Shown: positions 23,853-32,781, counted from the stretch's first letter. The stretch: 35,477 nucleotides of DNA from Accumulibacter sp032229525 (GCF_032229525.1 NZ_JAVTWB010000204.1:1-35477); one strand, 5' to 3'. Numbers and translations are program-made. The notes: generated by a model from the sequence alone, not told the origin.

Positions 23853-25351
23853 GAAGCTTTCTCCTTGACCGGTTTCCTTGACTTCAGCAACAAGGTGGCG
23901 ATGATGCCATAGGACATGACGATGATCATTGGTGTTAACGAGGCGAAAGCAATCAGGCCAAAACCGTCAATCATCGGATCCCGACCAGGTGTGCGTTCTG
24001 CGAGGCCAACGCCGAGTGCAGTCACCAGCGGGACAGTCACCGTCGAAGTGGTTACACCGCCACAGTCGAAGGCGATTGGAACGATGAAGCGTGGCGCGAT
24101 CTTGGTCATGGCGATCACCAACAGGTAGCCCGGGATAAGCCAGTAGGCAATCGGGGTGCCGTCGACAATTCGCGCACAGCCGATCACCAGGCCAACGCCG
24201 ACACCGATCGAAACCAGCGCCCGCAGAAAGAAGCCCTTGAGTTGCCCCAGACTCACTTCGTCGGCCTTGATCGACAGCGCGATCAGCGCGGGTTCCGCCA
24301 TCGTCGTGGCGAAACCGATCAGGAAGCCATAGAGGTAGAGCACCCACATCGCCGAACCTTCCTGCATCAGGCCACGGGTCATCTCGTCGCCGAGTGGGAA
24401 GAGACCGATCTGCAATCCTTCGTCGAACAGGTAAAGACCCACGGCCACGAAAAGCATGCCGACCGCCAGGCCCTTGGGGTCGGCAAGTGGCCGCCGCAAG
24501 ATGACGAAGCTCGAGAACAGGACGACGGCAATGATCGGCAACAGGTTCTTGACCATGCCCAGGAAGTTGACCAGCATCGCCATCGCACCCAGGTGGTGCT
24601 GATCATCGGTGGGCATCATGACCACCGCGACGCCGGGATCGGCCGCGACAAAAAACAGGATGCCGTAGAGTTGGATAACGATCATCGGAGCCAGTGCGCC
24701 AAAGGCGATGAGCCCGAAGCCGTCGAGCATCGGGTTACGGCCACGAATCGTTGCGGCGAGGCCCACGCCCATGGCGGTCAGCAGCGGGGCCGTCACCGTG
24801 GAAGCGACGACACCGCCCGAATCGAACGCCAGACCGACCAGTTCCGGTGGCGATATTGCCGTCAGAGATACGACGATCAGATAGCCGGGAATCAGGTAGA
24901 GCGCGATCGGATGCCCGAGCACGATCCGCCATACGCCCACCATTATCGACAAGCCAACGGCGAGTGCAGCCACCATGCGCAGGGTCATGGCGCCCATGCT
25001 GCCACCTGAAACCGCCTCGGCCTTGTACGCCACGGCCATCAGCGCCGGCTCGGCGGCGACCGAAGCGAAGCTGATGCAGAACGCAAAAGCCATCAGCCAC
25101 AGGAACGAGCCCCGGCGGGCGAAATCGAAGGCCATCGTCTCGCCGGCAGGAAAGATCGCGGCATCCAGCCCTTTGACGAACAAGGCCAGGCCGATGAGGA
25201 CAGCGCCAAAGCCGCCGATCAGCGCGCCGAGGTTGTCGGGCATGCGCTGGATGAAGAATCCCTGGAAGATGGCGACGACAATCAGCGTCGGCGCCAGATC
25301 TCTCCCTGCTTCGTGCAGAAGTTCGCGGACGAGGCGTAGAAGGGACCCCAT
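23849..25351 (-). CDS. DUF1538 integral membrane protein, two homologous halves
   Basis: This 500-residue, highly hydrophobic protein has about 12 membrane segments. The two halves are clear internal repeats: IPGYLIVVSLTAISPPELVG with FDSGGVVASTVTAPLLTAMG and RNPMLDGFGLIAF in the first; IPGYLLVIAMTKIAPRFIVP with FDCGGVTTSTVTVPLVTALG and RDPMIDGFGLIAF in the second. Each half also has an AEPALMAVAYKAE / AEPALIALSIKAD motif. This inverted or tandem duplicate design is typical of secondary transporters; the substrate is unknown. The start ATG 25351 lacks a clear Shine-Dalgarno, so a slightly later start is possible. It heads the row with the PII-like and CBS genes. Confidence 0.88.
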   Translation of the reverse strand: MGSLLRLVRELLHEAGRDLAPTLIVVAIFQGFFIQRMPDNLGALIGGFGAVLIGLALFVKGLDAAIFPAGETMAFDFARRGSFLWLMAFAFCISFASVAAEPALMAVAYKAEAVSGGSMGAMTLRMVAALAVGLSIMVGVWRIVLGHPIALYLIPGYLIVVSLTAISPPELVGLAFDSGGVVASTVTAPLLTAMGVGLAATIRGRNPMLDGFGLIAFGALAPMIVIQLYGILFFVAADPGVAVVMMPTDDQHHLGAMAMLVNFLGMVKNLLPIIAVVLFSSFVILRRPLADPKGLAVGMLFVAVGLYLFDEGLQIGLFPLGDEMTRGLMQEGSAMWVLYLYGFLIGFATTMAEPALIALSIKADEVSLGQLKGFFLRALVSIGVGVGLVIGCARIVDGTPIAYWLIPGYLLVIAMTKIAPRFIVPIAFDCGGVTTSTVTVPLVTALGVGLAERTPGRDPMIDGFGLIAFASLTPMIIVMSYGIIATLLLKSRKPVKEKAS

Positions 25352-25358
25352 ACGTGCG

Positions 25359-25679
25359 CTAGGCCGCTACGACGGACCGCAGCAGGCGGCTCGACAGTAG
25401 TGAGGGACATTCGCGCAGGTGGGTCATCGGCTTTTCCAGAGATCGATCGAGACGCAAGTCGTCGTCGGCATCGAGCCAAATCATGACGCAGATCTCCCCG
25501 CACGGCAAGACTGCGGCATGAAAAGGCGAGTCGCCCGACCACAACTGCGTCGCCGTGTCGCCACGCGCGCGCGCGCCACCATCAATGCGTTCGGGATATG
25601 TTTTGCGGCGTGATGAAGGGAGATCCCAGCGAGAAATCCGATGCCCAAACCAGCGCCGCGAAGACACGCTGCGGGTCAC
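25359..25679 (-). CDS. Doubtful small hypothetical gene upstream of the DUF1538 gene
   Basis: A 106-codon frame whose last ~65 codons look coding (GDTATQLWSGDSPFHAAVLP, then CGEICVMIWLDADDDLRLDR, MTHLRECPSLLSSRLLRSVV), while the N-terminal part is arginine-rich and unconvincing. It ends 7 bp before the DUF1538 start, compatible with an operon. No ribosome binding site or good start is visible; an internal ATG gives about 41 residues. The ~400-bp spacer 25352-25748 holds nothing else that I recognise. Confidence 0.3.
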   Translation of the reverse strand: MTRSVSSRRWFGHRISRWDLPSSRRKTYPERIDGGARARGDTATQLWSGDSPFHAAVLPCGEICVMIWLDADDDLRLDRSLEKPMTHLRECPSLLSSRLLRSVVAA

Positions 25680-25748
25680 CTCGCGTCAGCAAGAGAACAC
25701 CGACGCCCGGCGGCCACGCGCCTGGTTCGCTGGCCAATCCGGCAAGCT

Positions 25749-27752
25749 TCATGACGAGCCGAAATGCCTCTGCGCCTCGGCCTCGCTGGCAAACAGATGC
25801 GCTGGCAGCTGCTGCTTTTCCAGCGCCTCGGCCAACCGCAGACGAAGAAAGGTACTGGAAGTGTAGCGAGTCACGTCATGGTAATGACGGTCCATCAGGT
25901 CCTTGACCATGCCGATGTAGTCATCAACCAGTTCGGGTACGATCGAGAAGCGATCGTAGTTGACGATCGCATTTACCTTGTGCCCGATCGGGGCCAGCCG
26001 GCCCTCGACAGCTAACCGAATCTGCTCGATATCAGCCGTGTCGCGCACGTTCAGACCGGCAAAATCGACGAAGAAAAGGTTCTTGGCATCGTCATAGGAG
26101 AGGCGGTCACGCATCGGCATGGCGAGCAGCGCCGGGCGGATGTTCATCGGCTCGTCGCTGAAGATACGCGCGTCCATCACCGACGGTTCGCCGCGCATGA
26201 TCGGAGCGAAATCCATTTTGTCGAGGATATCCTTCTGCAGGTCGATACCTGGCGCGATCTCGACCAGTTCGAGCCCCTCGGCACAGAGACGGAAGACACA
26301 ACGCTCGGTGATGTAGAGCACGGTTTGGCCCCACTTCACGGCCTGTGGGCCACTGAAGGTGCGGTGTTCGACGGCATCGACGAACTTCTTCGCCTTGCCG
26401 TCTTCGACAATGCGCAGCTTGCCGCCTTCGATCGCCACGTCCAGACTGCCGGCGGTGAACGTGCCGACGAAGACCACCTTCTTGGCATTCTGCGAAATGT
26501 TGATGAAGCCACCGGCGCCGGCCAGGCGGGGGCCAAACTTGGAGACGTTCAGATTGCCCTCGCGGTCGGCCTGGGCCAGACCCAGGAAAGCGATGTCAAT
26601 GCCGCCGCCGTCGTAGAAATCGAACTGGCTGGGCTGATCGATAATCGCCTGCGCGTTGGTTGCTGCACCGAAGCTGAGCCCCCCCGCCGGAATGCCACCG
26701 ATCACGCCTGGCTCGGCAGTCAGCGTCAGCAGGTCGATCACCTGTTCCTCGGCAGCGACGTTGGCCACCCCTTCCGGCATGCCAATGCCCAGGTTGACCA
26801 CCGCGTTGGCCCGTAGCTCGAGGGCCGCGCGGCGCGCGATGATCTTGCGCTCACTCATCGGCATCGTCTCGATTGCCGACATCGGCACCCTGATCTCGCC
26901 GGCGAAGGCCGGACTGTACTGCTCGATGAAGGTCTGCATGTGGTATTCGGGCTTTTCGGCGACCACCACGCAGTCCACGAGAATGCCCGGGATCTTGACC
27001 TGGCGCGAGCTTAGCGTGCCACGCTCGGCAATCCGCTCGACCTGCACGATGACCATGCCACCCGAATTTCTGGCAGCCATGGCGATGGCCTGGGCTTCCA
27101 GCGTCAGCGCTTCGCGTTCCATGGTCACGTTGCCATCGGGATCGGCCGTGCTGCCGCGGATGATGCCGACCGTGATCGGAAAGCACTTGTAGAACAGGTA
27201 TTCCTCGCCGTCGATCTCCATCAGACGGACGATATCGACGGTGGTTTTCTCGTTCAGCTTGCCGCCGCCAAAACGTGGGTCGACAAAGGTGCCGAGGCCG
27301 ACCCGGGTGAGCGTCCCCGGCTTGCCCGCGGCAATATCCCGGAACATGTGCGTGATCACCCCCTGCGGCAGGTTGTAGGCCTCGATGCGATTGGCTACCG
27401 CCAGTTGCTGTACTTTGGGAACCAGCCCCCAGTGACCGCCGACGACGCGCTTGAGCAAACCATCGTGACCGAGATGATTAAGGCCGCGCTCTTTGCCGTC
27501 ACCCTGCCCGGCGGCGTAGACCAGCGTCAGGTCGCGTGGGCTGCCAAGGCCGGAGGGGTCACTCGCGGCCGCCTCGAGAAAACGCTGCTCGAGCGCCACG
27601 GCGATGTTCTCGGCAAAGCCGATTCCGACGAAACCACTGGTGGCGACGGTATCGCCGTCATTGATCAGGCGCACCGCGGCGCGTGCGGAAACGACCTTGC
27701 CGGTATCGGAAACACGCAGCGAGGCGGCCATGGGGTGATGGGCAAGGGGCAT
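25749..27752 (-). CDS. Acyl-CoA:acetate/3-ketoacid (propionate-type) CoA-transferase
   Basis: This 667-residue family I CoA-transferase has fused alpha and beta domains. The alpha-type half starts VVSARAAVRLINDGDTVATSGFVG, and GKPGTLTRVGLGTFVDPRFGGGKLN is typical of propionate CoA-transferase (Pct). The beta half holds the catalytic glutamate E347 in LTAEPGVIGGIPAGGL, and FDFYDGGGIDIAFLGLAQAD. Pct itself is ~520 residues; a further ~140-residue C-terminal extension (FFVDFAGLNVRDTADIEQIR ... VNAIVNYDRFSIVPELVDDY) is present. The reaction is exchange of CoA between acyl-CoA and acetate or propionate. ATG 27752 follows AGGAGA. The gene stands alone. Confidence 0.88.
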   Translation of the reverse strand: MPLAHHPMAASLRVSDTGKVVSARAAVRLINDGDTVATSGFVGIGFAENIAVALEQRFLEAAASDPSGLGSPRDLTLVYAAGQGDGKERGLNHLGHDGLLKRVVGGHWGLVPKVQQLAVANRIEAYNLPQGVITHMFRDIAAGKPGTLTRVGLGTFVDPRFGGGKLNEKTTVDIVRLMEIDGEEYLFYKCFPITVGIIRGSTADPDGNVTMEREALTLEAQAIAMAARNSGGMVIVQVERIAERGTLSSRQVKIPGILVDCVVVAEKPEYHMQTFIEQYSPAFAGEIRVPMSAIETMPMSERKIIARRAALELRANAVVNLGIGMPEGVANVAAEEQVIDLLTLTAEPGVIGGIPAGGLSFGAATNAQAIIDQPSQFDFYDGGGIDIAFLGLAQADREGNLNVSKFGPRLAGAGGFINISQNAKKVVFVGTFTAGSLDVAIEGGKLRIVEDGKAKKFVDAVEHRTFSGPQAVKWGQTVLYITERCVFRLCAEGLELVEIAPGIDLQKDILDKMDFAPIMRGEPSVMDARIFSDEPMNIRPALLAMPMRDRLSYDDAKNLFFVDFAGLNVRDTADIEQIRLAVEGRLAPIGHKVNAIVNYDRFSIVPELVDDYIGMVKDLMDRHYHDVTRYTSSTFLRLRLAEALEKQQLPAHLFASEAEAQRHFGSS

Positions 27753-27892
27753 GAGGGGTCTCCTGGGCTCGATGAGTCTGGCCGGCGGTCAGATGACCTT
27801 CGGTGAGTGGCGTGGCAGACGGCGATGATAATGCACCGCGCCACCGATGGAACGCCGCAGGTGAGAGATCGGCAAGCGGGTCGGCGAGTCGA

Positions 27893-28534
27893 TCAGAAAG
27901 GCAGCTCGGGGATCAGCGGCCCGAGATCGTCTTGCCGCCCGGCGTCGCGCACCAGCCTGGCGGCGAGTTTGGAGTCGAAGCCGAGCAGTCGTTCGACGAT
28001 TTCCTCGACCTGCTCGGACTGCCCCGCCTGGTGACAAGCCATACCCCACAGATAGTAGGCGTCGCCGTGCATCGGTTGCAGTTCGACGGCGCGGGCAAAA
28101 GCGTCGGCCGCCGCGGCATGCTCGCCCAGGTGGGCATACGCCAGACCCATGCCGTACCAGGCGTGATCGAGCGCCGGCTGGAGGCGCACGGCCTCGGCGA
28201 ACGCAGCGATCGCTGCATGCGGACGGCCCGCCTGCTCGAGAACGAAGCCGTGGTTGTAATGCGTATCGGCATCAGCCGGCACCAGGCGCAGACTTTCGAT
28301 AAACCATTTGTCGGCTACCTCATAGCGCTTGCGGTCGGCGGCGATACAGGCCAGATGGCGCGCCGACTGCACGTCGTCCGGCTGGCGACGAAAAGCCTTG
28401 CGATACTCGACGAAAGCTTTTTCCTCGCGACCGAAGAAACGCCACAGCCGAGCCCGGGCATAATGTCGCCAGTAGTCGAAATCGATCTGCAAACCGACGC
28501 CCTCGCGGCCGAAAAAACAGCCCGAAGATACCAT
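27893..28534 (-). CDS. TPR-repeat protein
   Basis: The 213-residue product has at least three tetratricopeptide repeats, e.g. ADTHYNHGFVLEQAGRPHAA, ALDHAWYGMGLAYAHLGEHA and GDAYYLWGMACHQAGQSEQV, preceded by a helical ARARLWRFFGREEKAFVEYR hairpin. It is a scaffold or protein-binding protein with no other domain and no signal peptide. The annotated start ATG 28534 overlaps the start codon of the divergent small membrane protein. A TTG at 28492, giving MQIDFDYWRHY, is an alternative start and reads more naturally. Confidence 0.8.
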   Translation of the reverse strand: MVSSGCFFGREGVGLQIDFDYWRHYARARLWRFFGREEKAFVEYRKAFRRQPDDVQSARHLACIAADRKRYEVADKWFIESLRLVPADADTHYNHGFVLEQAGRPHAAIAAFAEAVRLQPALDHAWYGMGLAYAHLGEHAAAADAFARAVELQPMHGDAYYLWGMACHQAGQSEQVEEIVERLLGFDSKLAARLVRDAGRQDDLGPLIPELPF

Positions 28535-28838
28535 GAGCTACCCCGATCTGTTTGTCGTCTCCATCCTGCGGGCGCTGGTCGAAGTCGCCCTGCTCTCCCT
28601 GCTCGGACAGGGCGCGGTCGGACTGCTGTCGGGAGCAAGGCGCGAAACCAATCCGATCTACCTGCTGTTCCGCGTCGTCACCAGGCCGGTAGTGCGGATG
28701 CTTCGCTGGCTGACCCCCAGGATAATCGTCGACCGGCACCTGCCCGTCCTGGCCTTCTTCCTGATGTTCTGGCTGTGGATATCACTCGCCTACGTCAAGC
28801 GGCTGCTCTGCGAGCAGCACGGGCTGGCGGGCTGCTAA
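28533..28838 (+). CDS. Small membrane protein, unknown function
   Basis: The 101-residue product has two membrane segments: ~6-32 (LFVVSILRALVEVALLSLLG) and ~70-88 (LPVLAFFLMFWLWISLAYVK). Between them is a basic amphipathic loop NPIYLLFRVVTRPVVRMLRW, reminiscent of YggT-type proteins, though I cannot assign it to that family. Its ATG (28533-28535) overlaps the ATG of the divergent TPR gene, so the two start codons share two base pairs; at most one can have a normal upstream leader. Confidence 0.65.
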   Translation: MSYPDLFVVSILRALVEVALLSLLGQGAVGLLSGARRETNPIYLLFRVVTRPVVRMLRWLTPRIIVDRHLPVLAFFLMFWLWISLAYVKRLLCEQHGLAGC

Positions 28839-28952
28839 GGCCAGCGACTCGGCGCAACCCGCAGGCCCGCGCAGGTGAATCGTCACCCGACGCGGAGCGC
28901 CATTGCGCGTGCCAACGGTGAGGCCATAGTCGCTGCGGGGACGATCAATGCC

Positions 28953-29399
28953 TCAATGCGAGAACGCAAGTTCATGCGCCACGCTGGATTGATCGGAGGT
29001 CGACTTGACGCCGAAGTACTTGTCCCCGGACTTGAAAACGAACCGGCACCATTGTTCCGTTGTTCTCTTCCATTCCAGGAGGACGCAATAAGTGCCGTTG
29101 TCGGCCAGTTGCCAAGTCCCACGGGCAGAGGCATGGACCCCCGCGGTGGAGGAGGAGCCTCCACGATTGTCCGAGGACGCGACGAGGCTGCCATCCGCGG
29201 AGTTCTCCCAATTGCGCGTGGAACCCTGGCCAGTTCTACTTTGTACCTTTGCCCCGGGGAGCAGGGCTTGCAGTTCATCCTTCGATAACTGGGTTGCCCC
29301 CTGGGCGTTGAGATCGCTCAGCTTCAAGCTGTTTGGTTCCTGTCCGAGAACCTGGGTTGAAGCGCAAACCAGCAGAATCGCGGCAAGGGCTGTTCTCAC
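28953..29399 (-). CDS. Secreted hypothetical protein
   Basis: This 148-residue protein starts at GTG 29399 after AAGGAG. Residues 1-19 are a signal peptide (LAAILLVCASTQVLGQ). The mature part begins with a KLSDLNAQGATQLSKDELQALLPG motif, then has a Ser/Gly-rich stretch and a beta-rich C-terminal part with two cysteines (GTWQLADNGTYCVLLEWKR, EQWCRFVF) that may pair. The pattern resembles small DUF995-type envelope proteins, but I am not certain. It is a single gene on the minus strand. Confidence 0.7.
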   Translation of the reverse strand: MRTALAAILLVCASTQVLGQEPNSLKLSDLNAQGATQLSKDELQALLPGAKVQSRTGQGSTRNWENSADGSLVASSDNRGGSSSTAGVHASARGTWQLADNGTYCVLLEWKRTTEQWCRFVFKSGDKYFGVKSTSDQSSVAHELAFSH

Positions 29400-29729
29400 G
29401 ACTAACTCCTTTCAGGTGATGGCTCCGGATCGAGTTGCCCCCAAGCGTGGCGCGGCGCTGCCGCCGCCAAAATATCGGCCTCAGTGCCGACCAATCGCGG
29501 CAGGGTGGCCGCGTTCAAGTCGAACAGCCGACGCCCAGGGTTGCGGTTGATTGTAGCCGTAGAGTGCCGGGGATCAAGCCTCTTCTTGCCTGACTGGAAA
29601 GGCCTGGCCGGCGTTCCCCACCGGGAGCGCCCTCGGCAAGCAATAAGGCGACGACGCGCGGAAGAAACAGCGCTGAAACGGCTAGAATCCTCCACTGACC
29701 TGCTGACCTGCGGCTGCAAACACCGACCG
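29400..29729. other. Intergenic region, nothing recognised
   Basis: A 330-bp spacer between divergently transcribed genes. It should contain both promoters; no repeat, RNA gene or coding sequence is evident. The + frame is open from 29484 into the DOMON-like gene, but the translated extension is arginine-rich and not credible. Confidence 0.5.
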
Positions 29730-30311
29730 ATGTTTCCGACTGACTTCGTGCTAACCCTGCTTCGCCATCCCGCCACCCCCGCACCGGTGGTGCGGTTGAT
29801 CGACGTTCACGCTTGCCGCAGCATCGACGGTCATCTTGAGCTTGCCTGGTGCCTGCGCGGCGACATGGCGCGCCTGCTGATCCCCGAGCCACGCACCGAC
29901 GGCTGCGCCGACGGACTGTGGGAACATACCTGTTTCGAGGCCTTTGTCGGCGTCGCTGGCGACCCTGGCTACCGTGAGTTCAACTTTTCGCCTTCCGGCC
30001 AGTGGGCGGCCTATGCATTCTCGAGCTACCGGCAGCGCGACGAAACCCTGGCGCTGCTCGCGCCGCCGCGGATCAGCGCCAGGCTGTTTGCCGGCCGGCT
30101 CGAACTCGAAGCCACCCTGACGCCCGGCATGCTGCCACCGACAGCAGCCGGGACAGCGCTGCAGATCGGTCTTGCCGCAGTGGTCGAAGCCGCCGACACC
30201 ATCGACGGCAGCCACAGCTACTGGGCGCTGCGCCACCCGGCGGCACTGCCCGACTTTCACCATCGCCACGGCTTCGCGCTCGAACTGGCGCCGCCGCAAC
30301 ACCCCTGCTGA
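29730..30311 (+). CDS. DOMON-like domain protein
   Basis: This 193-residue protein has a DOMON-like beta-sandwich pattern: LELAWCLRGDMARLLIPEP, LWEHTCFEAFVGVAGDPGYR with the EFNFSPSGQWAAYAFSSYR motif at ~90-108, and the end SYWALRHPAALPDFHHRHGF. Relatives are annotated as DOMON-like type 1 (carbohydrate-binding-like) proteins of unknown function. No signal peptide is seen. ATG 29730 is chosen because the upstream extension lacks any similarity. It is followed after 11 bp by the DUF1343 gene, and the two are very likely co-transcribed. Confidence 0.8.
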   Translation: MFPTDFVLTLLRHPATPAPVVRLIDVHACRSIDGHLELAWCLRGDMARLLIPEPRTDGCADGLWEHTCFEAFVGVAGDPGYREFNFSPSGQWAAYAFSSYRQRDETLALLAPPRISARLFAGRLELEATLTPGMLPPTAAGTALQIGLAAVVEAADTIDGSHSYWALRHPAALPDFHHRHGFALELAPPQHPC

Positions 30312-30322
30312 AGGAAACCCGA

Positions 30323-31534
30323 ATGTCCGCCATCGAATTCGGCCTCGACCGACTGCTCAACGACCCGGAACTGCGCAAGCCGCTGCACGCTCGCCGCCTC
30401 GCTTTGGTCGCCCACCCTGCTTCAGTCAGCGCCGGACTGACGCACGCCCTCGACGCGCTGGCGGCCCTGCCCGACCTGCACCTGACCGCGGCCTTTGGCC
30501 CGCAACATGGCTTGCGCGGCGACAAGCAGGACAACATGGTCGAGTCAGCCGATTTCATCGACCCGGCGCATCGCATCCCGGTGTTCAGTCTGTATGGCGA
30601 GGTGCGCCGCCCAACGCCGGAAATGATGGACACCTTCGACGTACTGCTGATTGATTTGCAGGACATCGGCTGCCGCATCTACACCTTCATCACGACTCTG
30701 CGCTACCTGCTCGAGGCCGCCGCCAAGTACGGCAAGGCGGTGTGGGTCCTCGACCGACCGAACCCGGCTGGCCGCCCACTCGAGGGTTTGCTGCTGCGCT
30801 CTGGCTGGGAGAGCTTTGTCGGCGCCGGGCCACTACCGATGCGCCATGGCCTGACGATGGGCGAGCTGACCTGCTGGTTCATCGCCACCTTTAACCTCGA
30901 TGTCGACTGCACGGTGATTACCATGCACGGCTGGACGCCCGCGTCAGCCCCTGGCTACGGCTGGCCTCTTGACGAACGAAGCTGGATCAACCCCAGCCCG
31001 AACGCAGCGAACGTTTCAATGGCCCGTTGCTACGCCGGCACCGTCCTGCTCGAAGGCACGACCCTCTCGGAGGGTCGCGGCACGACCCGCCCGCTGGAAC
31101 TGTTCGGCGCCCCCGACATCGATGCTGGCAAGCTGATCGCCACCATGCACACCCTCGCCCCGGACTGGCTGCTCGGCTGCCGGCTGCGTCAGTGCTGGTT
31201 CGAGCCGACCTTCCACAAACACACCGGCAAGCTGTGCCAGGGCGTCCAGATTCACGTCGACGACGAGCACTACCAGCACCCCTGGTTTCGCCCCTGGCGC
31301 CTGCAGAGCCTGGCTTTCAAGGCCCTGCGGCAACTACAGCCGGACTACCCCCTGTGGCGCGACTTCGCCTACGAGTACGAAAGCACGCGGCTGGCGATCG
31401 ACCTGATCAACGGTTCACCGCTGCTACGCGAGTGGGTCGATGACCCGCAGGCGGCGCCGGCCGACCTCGACGCCTTGAGCCGGGCCGACGAAGACGCCTG
31501 GGAGAAGACGCGGCAGGAATTCCTGCTCTATTGA
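30323..31534 (+). CDS. DUF1343 / NamZ-type putative exo-beta-N-acetylmuramidase
   Basis: This 403-residue protein belongs to DUF1343, whose characterised member NamZ from Bacillus removes terminal MurNAc from peptidoglycan. Visible features are FGLDRLL, LVAHPASVSAGLTHALDAL, AAFGPQHGLRGDKQDNMVES, VFSLYGEVRRPTPEMMDTFD, LLIDLQDIGCRIYTFITTLR, VLDRPNPAGRPLEG and EGTTLSEGRGTTRPLELFGA. The usual GPEHG motif reads GPQHG here (Gln61), which could matter for catalysis. There is no signal peptide, so it may act on imported muropeptides in the cytoplasm. ATG 30323 is used, with AAGGAAA upstream. Confidence 0.88.
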   Translation: MSAIEFGLDRLLNDPELRKPLHARRLALVAHPASVSAGLTHALDALAALPDLHLTAAFGPQHGLRGDKQDNMVESADFIDPAHRIPVFSLYGEVRRPTPEMMDTFDVLLIDLQDIGCRIYTFITTLRYLLEAAAKYGKAVWVLDRPNPAGRPLEGLLLRSGWESFVGAGPLPMRHGLTMGELTCWFIATFNLDVDCTVITMHGWTPASAPGYGWPLDERSWINPSPNAANVSMARCYAGTVLLEGTTLSEGRGTTRPLELFGAPDIDAGKLIATMHTLAPDWLLGCRLRQCWFEPTFHKHTGKLCQGVQIHVDDEHYQHPWFRPWRLQSLAFKALRQLQPDYPLWRDFAYEYESTRLAIDLINGSPLLREWVDDPQAAPADLDALSRADEDAWEKTRQEFLLY

Positions 31535-31570
31535 AGCCGCCGGTTTGAAACTCCATTTGCCAGGGCATCG

Positions 31571-32728
31571 GTGAACACGCCGCCACGCCGCATCGCCCAT
31601 CTCGATATGGACGCCTTCTACGCGTCGGTCGAACTGCTGCGCTACCCGGAATTGCGTGGCCTGCCGGTAGTGATCGGCGGCAGCAGCGCGCAGCAACCCG
31701 ACGTGCTCGCCGACGGCAGCCGCCGCTTCGCTCGGCTGCGCGATTACGTCGGCCGCGGCGTGATCACCACCGCGACCTACGAAGCGCGCGCACTGGGTGC
31801 CTTCTCGGCAATGGGCATCATGAAAGCGGCCCGACTGGCGCCGGAAGCGATTCTGCTGCCGGTCGATTTCGCCGCCTACCGCCACTACTCGCGCCTCTTC
31901 AAGGCCGCCGTCGCGCGCCTCGCGCCAGAGATCGAGGACCGTGGCATCGACGAGATGTACATCGATCTCAGCGCCCTGCCCGGCGACACCCGCCAGCTCG
32001 CCCAGCGCCTCAAGGACGCGGTGCACGAGGCGACCGGGCTGTCGTGCTCGATCGGCGTCGCGGCCAACAAGCTGCTGGCCAAGATCGGCTCCGACCTCGA
32101 CAAGCCGGACGGCCTGACGCTGCTCGTGGCGGACGATATCCCGCTACGCATCTGGCCGCTGGCGGTGCGCAAGATCAACGGCATCGGCCCGAAGGCGAGC
32201 GACCGCCTGGCCACCCTGGCCATCCACAGCATCGGCGAACTGGCACGTGCCGAAGCGGAGTCGCTGCGCCAGCACTTCGGTCGCAGCTACGGCAGTTGGC
32301 TACTGGCGGCGGCGCACGGCATCGACGAACGACCGCTGGTCACCTCGTCCGAGCCGAAATCGATCAGTCGCGAGACGACCTTCGAACGCGATCTGCACCC
32401 GCGTGACGACCGCGCAACCCTGAGTGGAATTTTCACGAAATTGTGCACTCACGTCGCAGAGGACCTTGCCCGCAAGGACTATCTGGGCCGAACGATCGGC
32501 ATCAAGCTGCGCTTCGCGGATTTTCAGACCGTCACCCGTGACCTCACCCTGCCCACCGCCGTCGGCGACCCACAGGCCATCCGCCGCGCTGCCGGCGAAT
32601 GCCTGCGTCGGGTTCCGCTCGACCGCAAGCTCCGCCTGCTCGGCGTTCGGGTCAGTGCGCTTTCAGCGCGGCGGCCTGCCGAGGATCAGCCGCCACCGCG
32701 CCAGGGAGAGCTGGTGCTGACCGCCTAG
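31571..32728 (+). CDS. dinB: DNA polymerase IV (Y family, translesion)
   Basis: This 385-residue enzyme starts at GTG 31571. The palm motif HLDMDAFYASVE near residues 10-21 holds a catalytic Asp pair, and RGIDEMYIDLS supplies D127 and E128. The thumb/HhH region INGIGPKASDRLATLAIHSI and the little-finger start SISRETTFERDLHPRDD are typical. The product performs error-prone bypass of damaged DNA. A LexA box is not evident in the short upstream spacer, 36 bp after the DUF1343 gene, so it may be read through from there. Confidence 0.95.
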   Translation: MNTPPRRIAHLDMDAFYASVELLRYPELRGLPVVIGGSSAQQPDVLADGSRRFARLRDYVGRGVITTATYEARALGAFSAMGIMKAARLAPEAILLPVDFAAYRHYSRLFKAAVARLAPEIEDRGIDEMYIDLSALPGDTRQLAQRLKDAVHEATGLSCSIGVAANKLLAKIGSDLDKPDGLTLLVADDIPLRIWPLAVRKINGIGPKASDRLATLAIHSIGELARAEAESLRQHFGRSYGSWLLAAAHGIDERPLVTSSEPKSISRETTFERDLHPRDDRATLSGIFTKLCTHVAEDLARKDYLGRTIGIKLRFADFQTVTRDLTLPTAVGDPQAIRRAAGECLRRVPLDRKLRLLGVRVSALSARRPAEDQPPPRQGELVLTA

Positions 32729-32781
32729 CGCGCGCGGCGCGGCGCGACTGCTTGCCCCTAGCACGATTCATCCAGCGTTCG

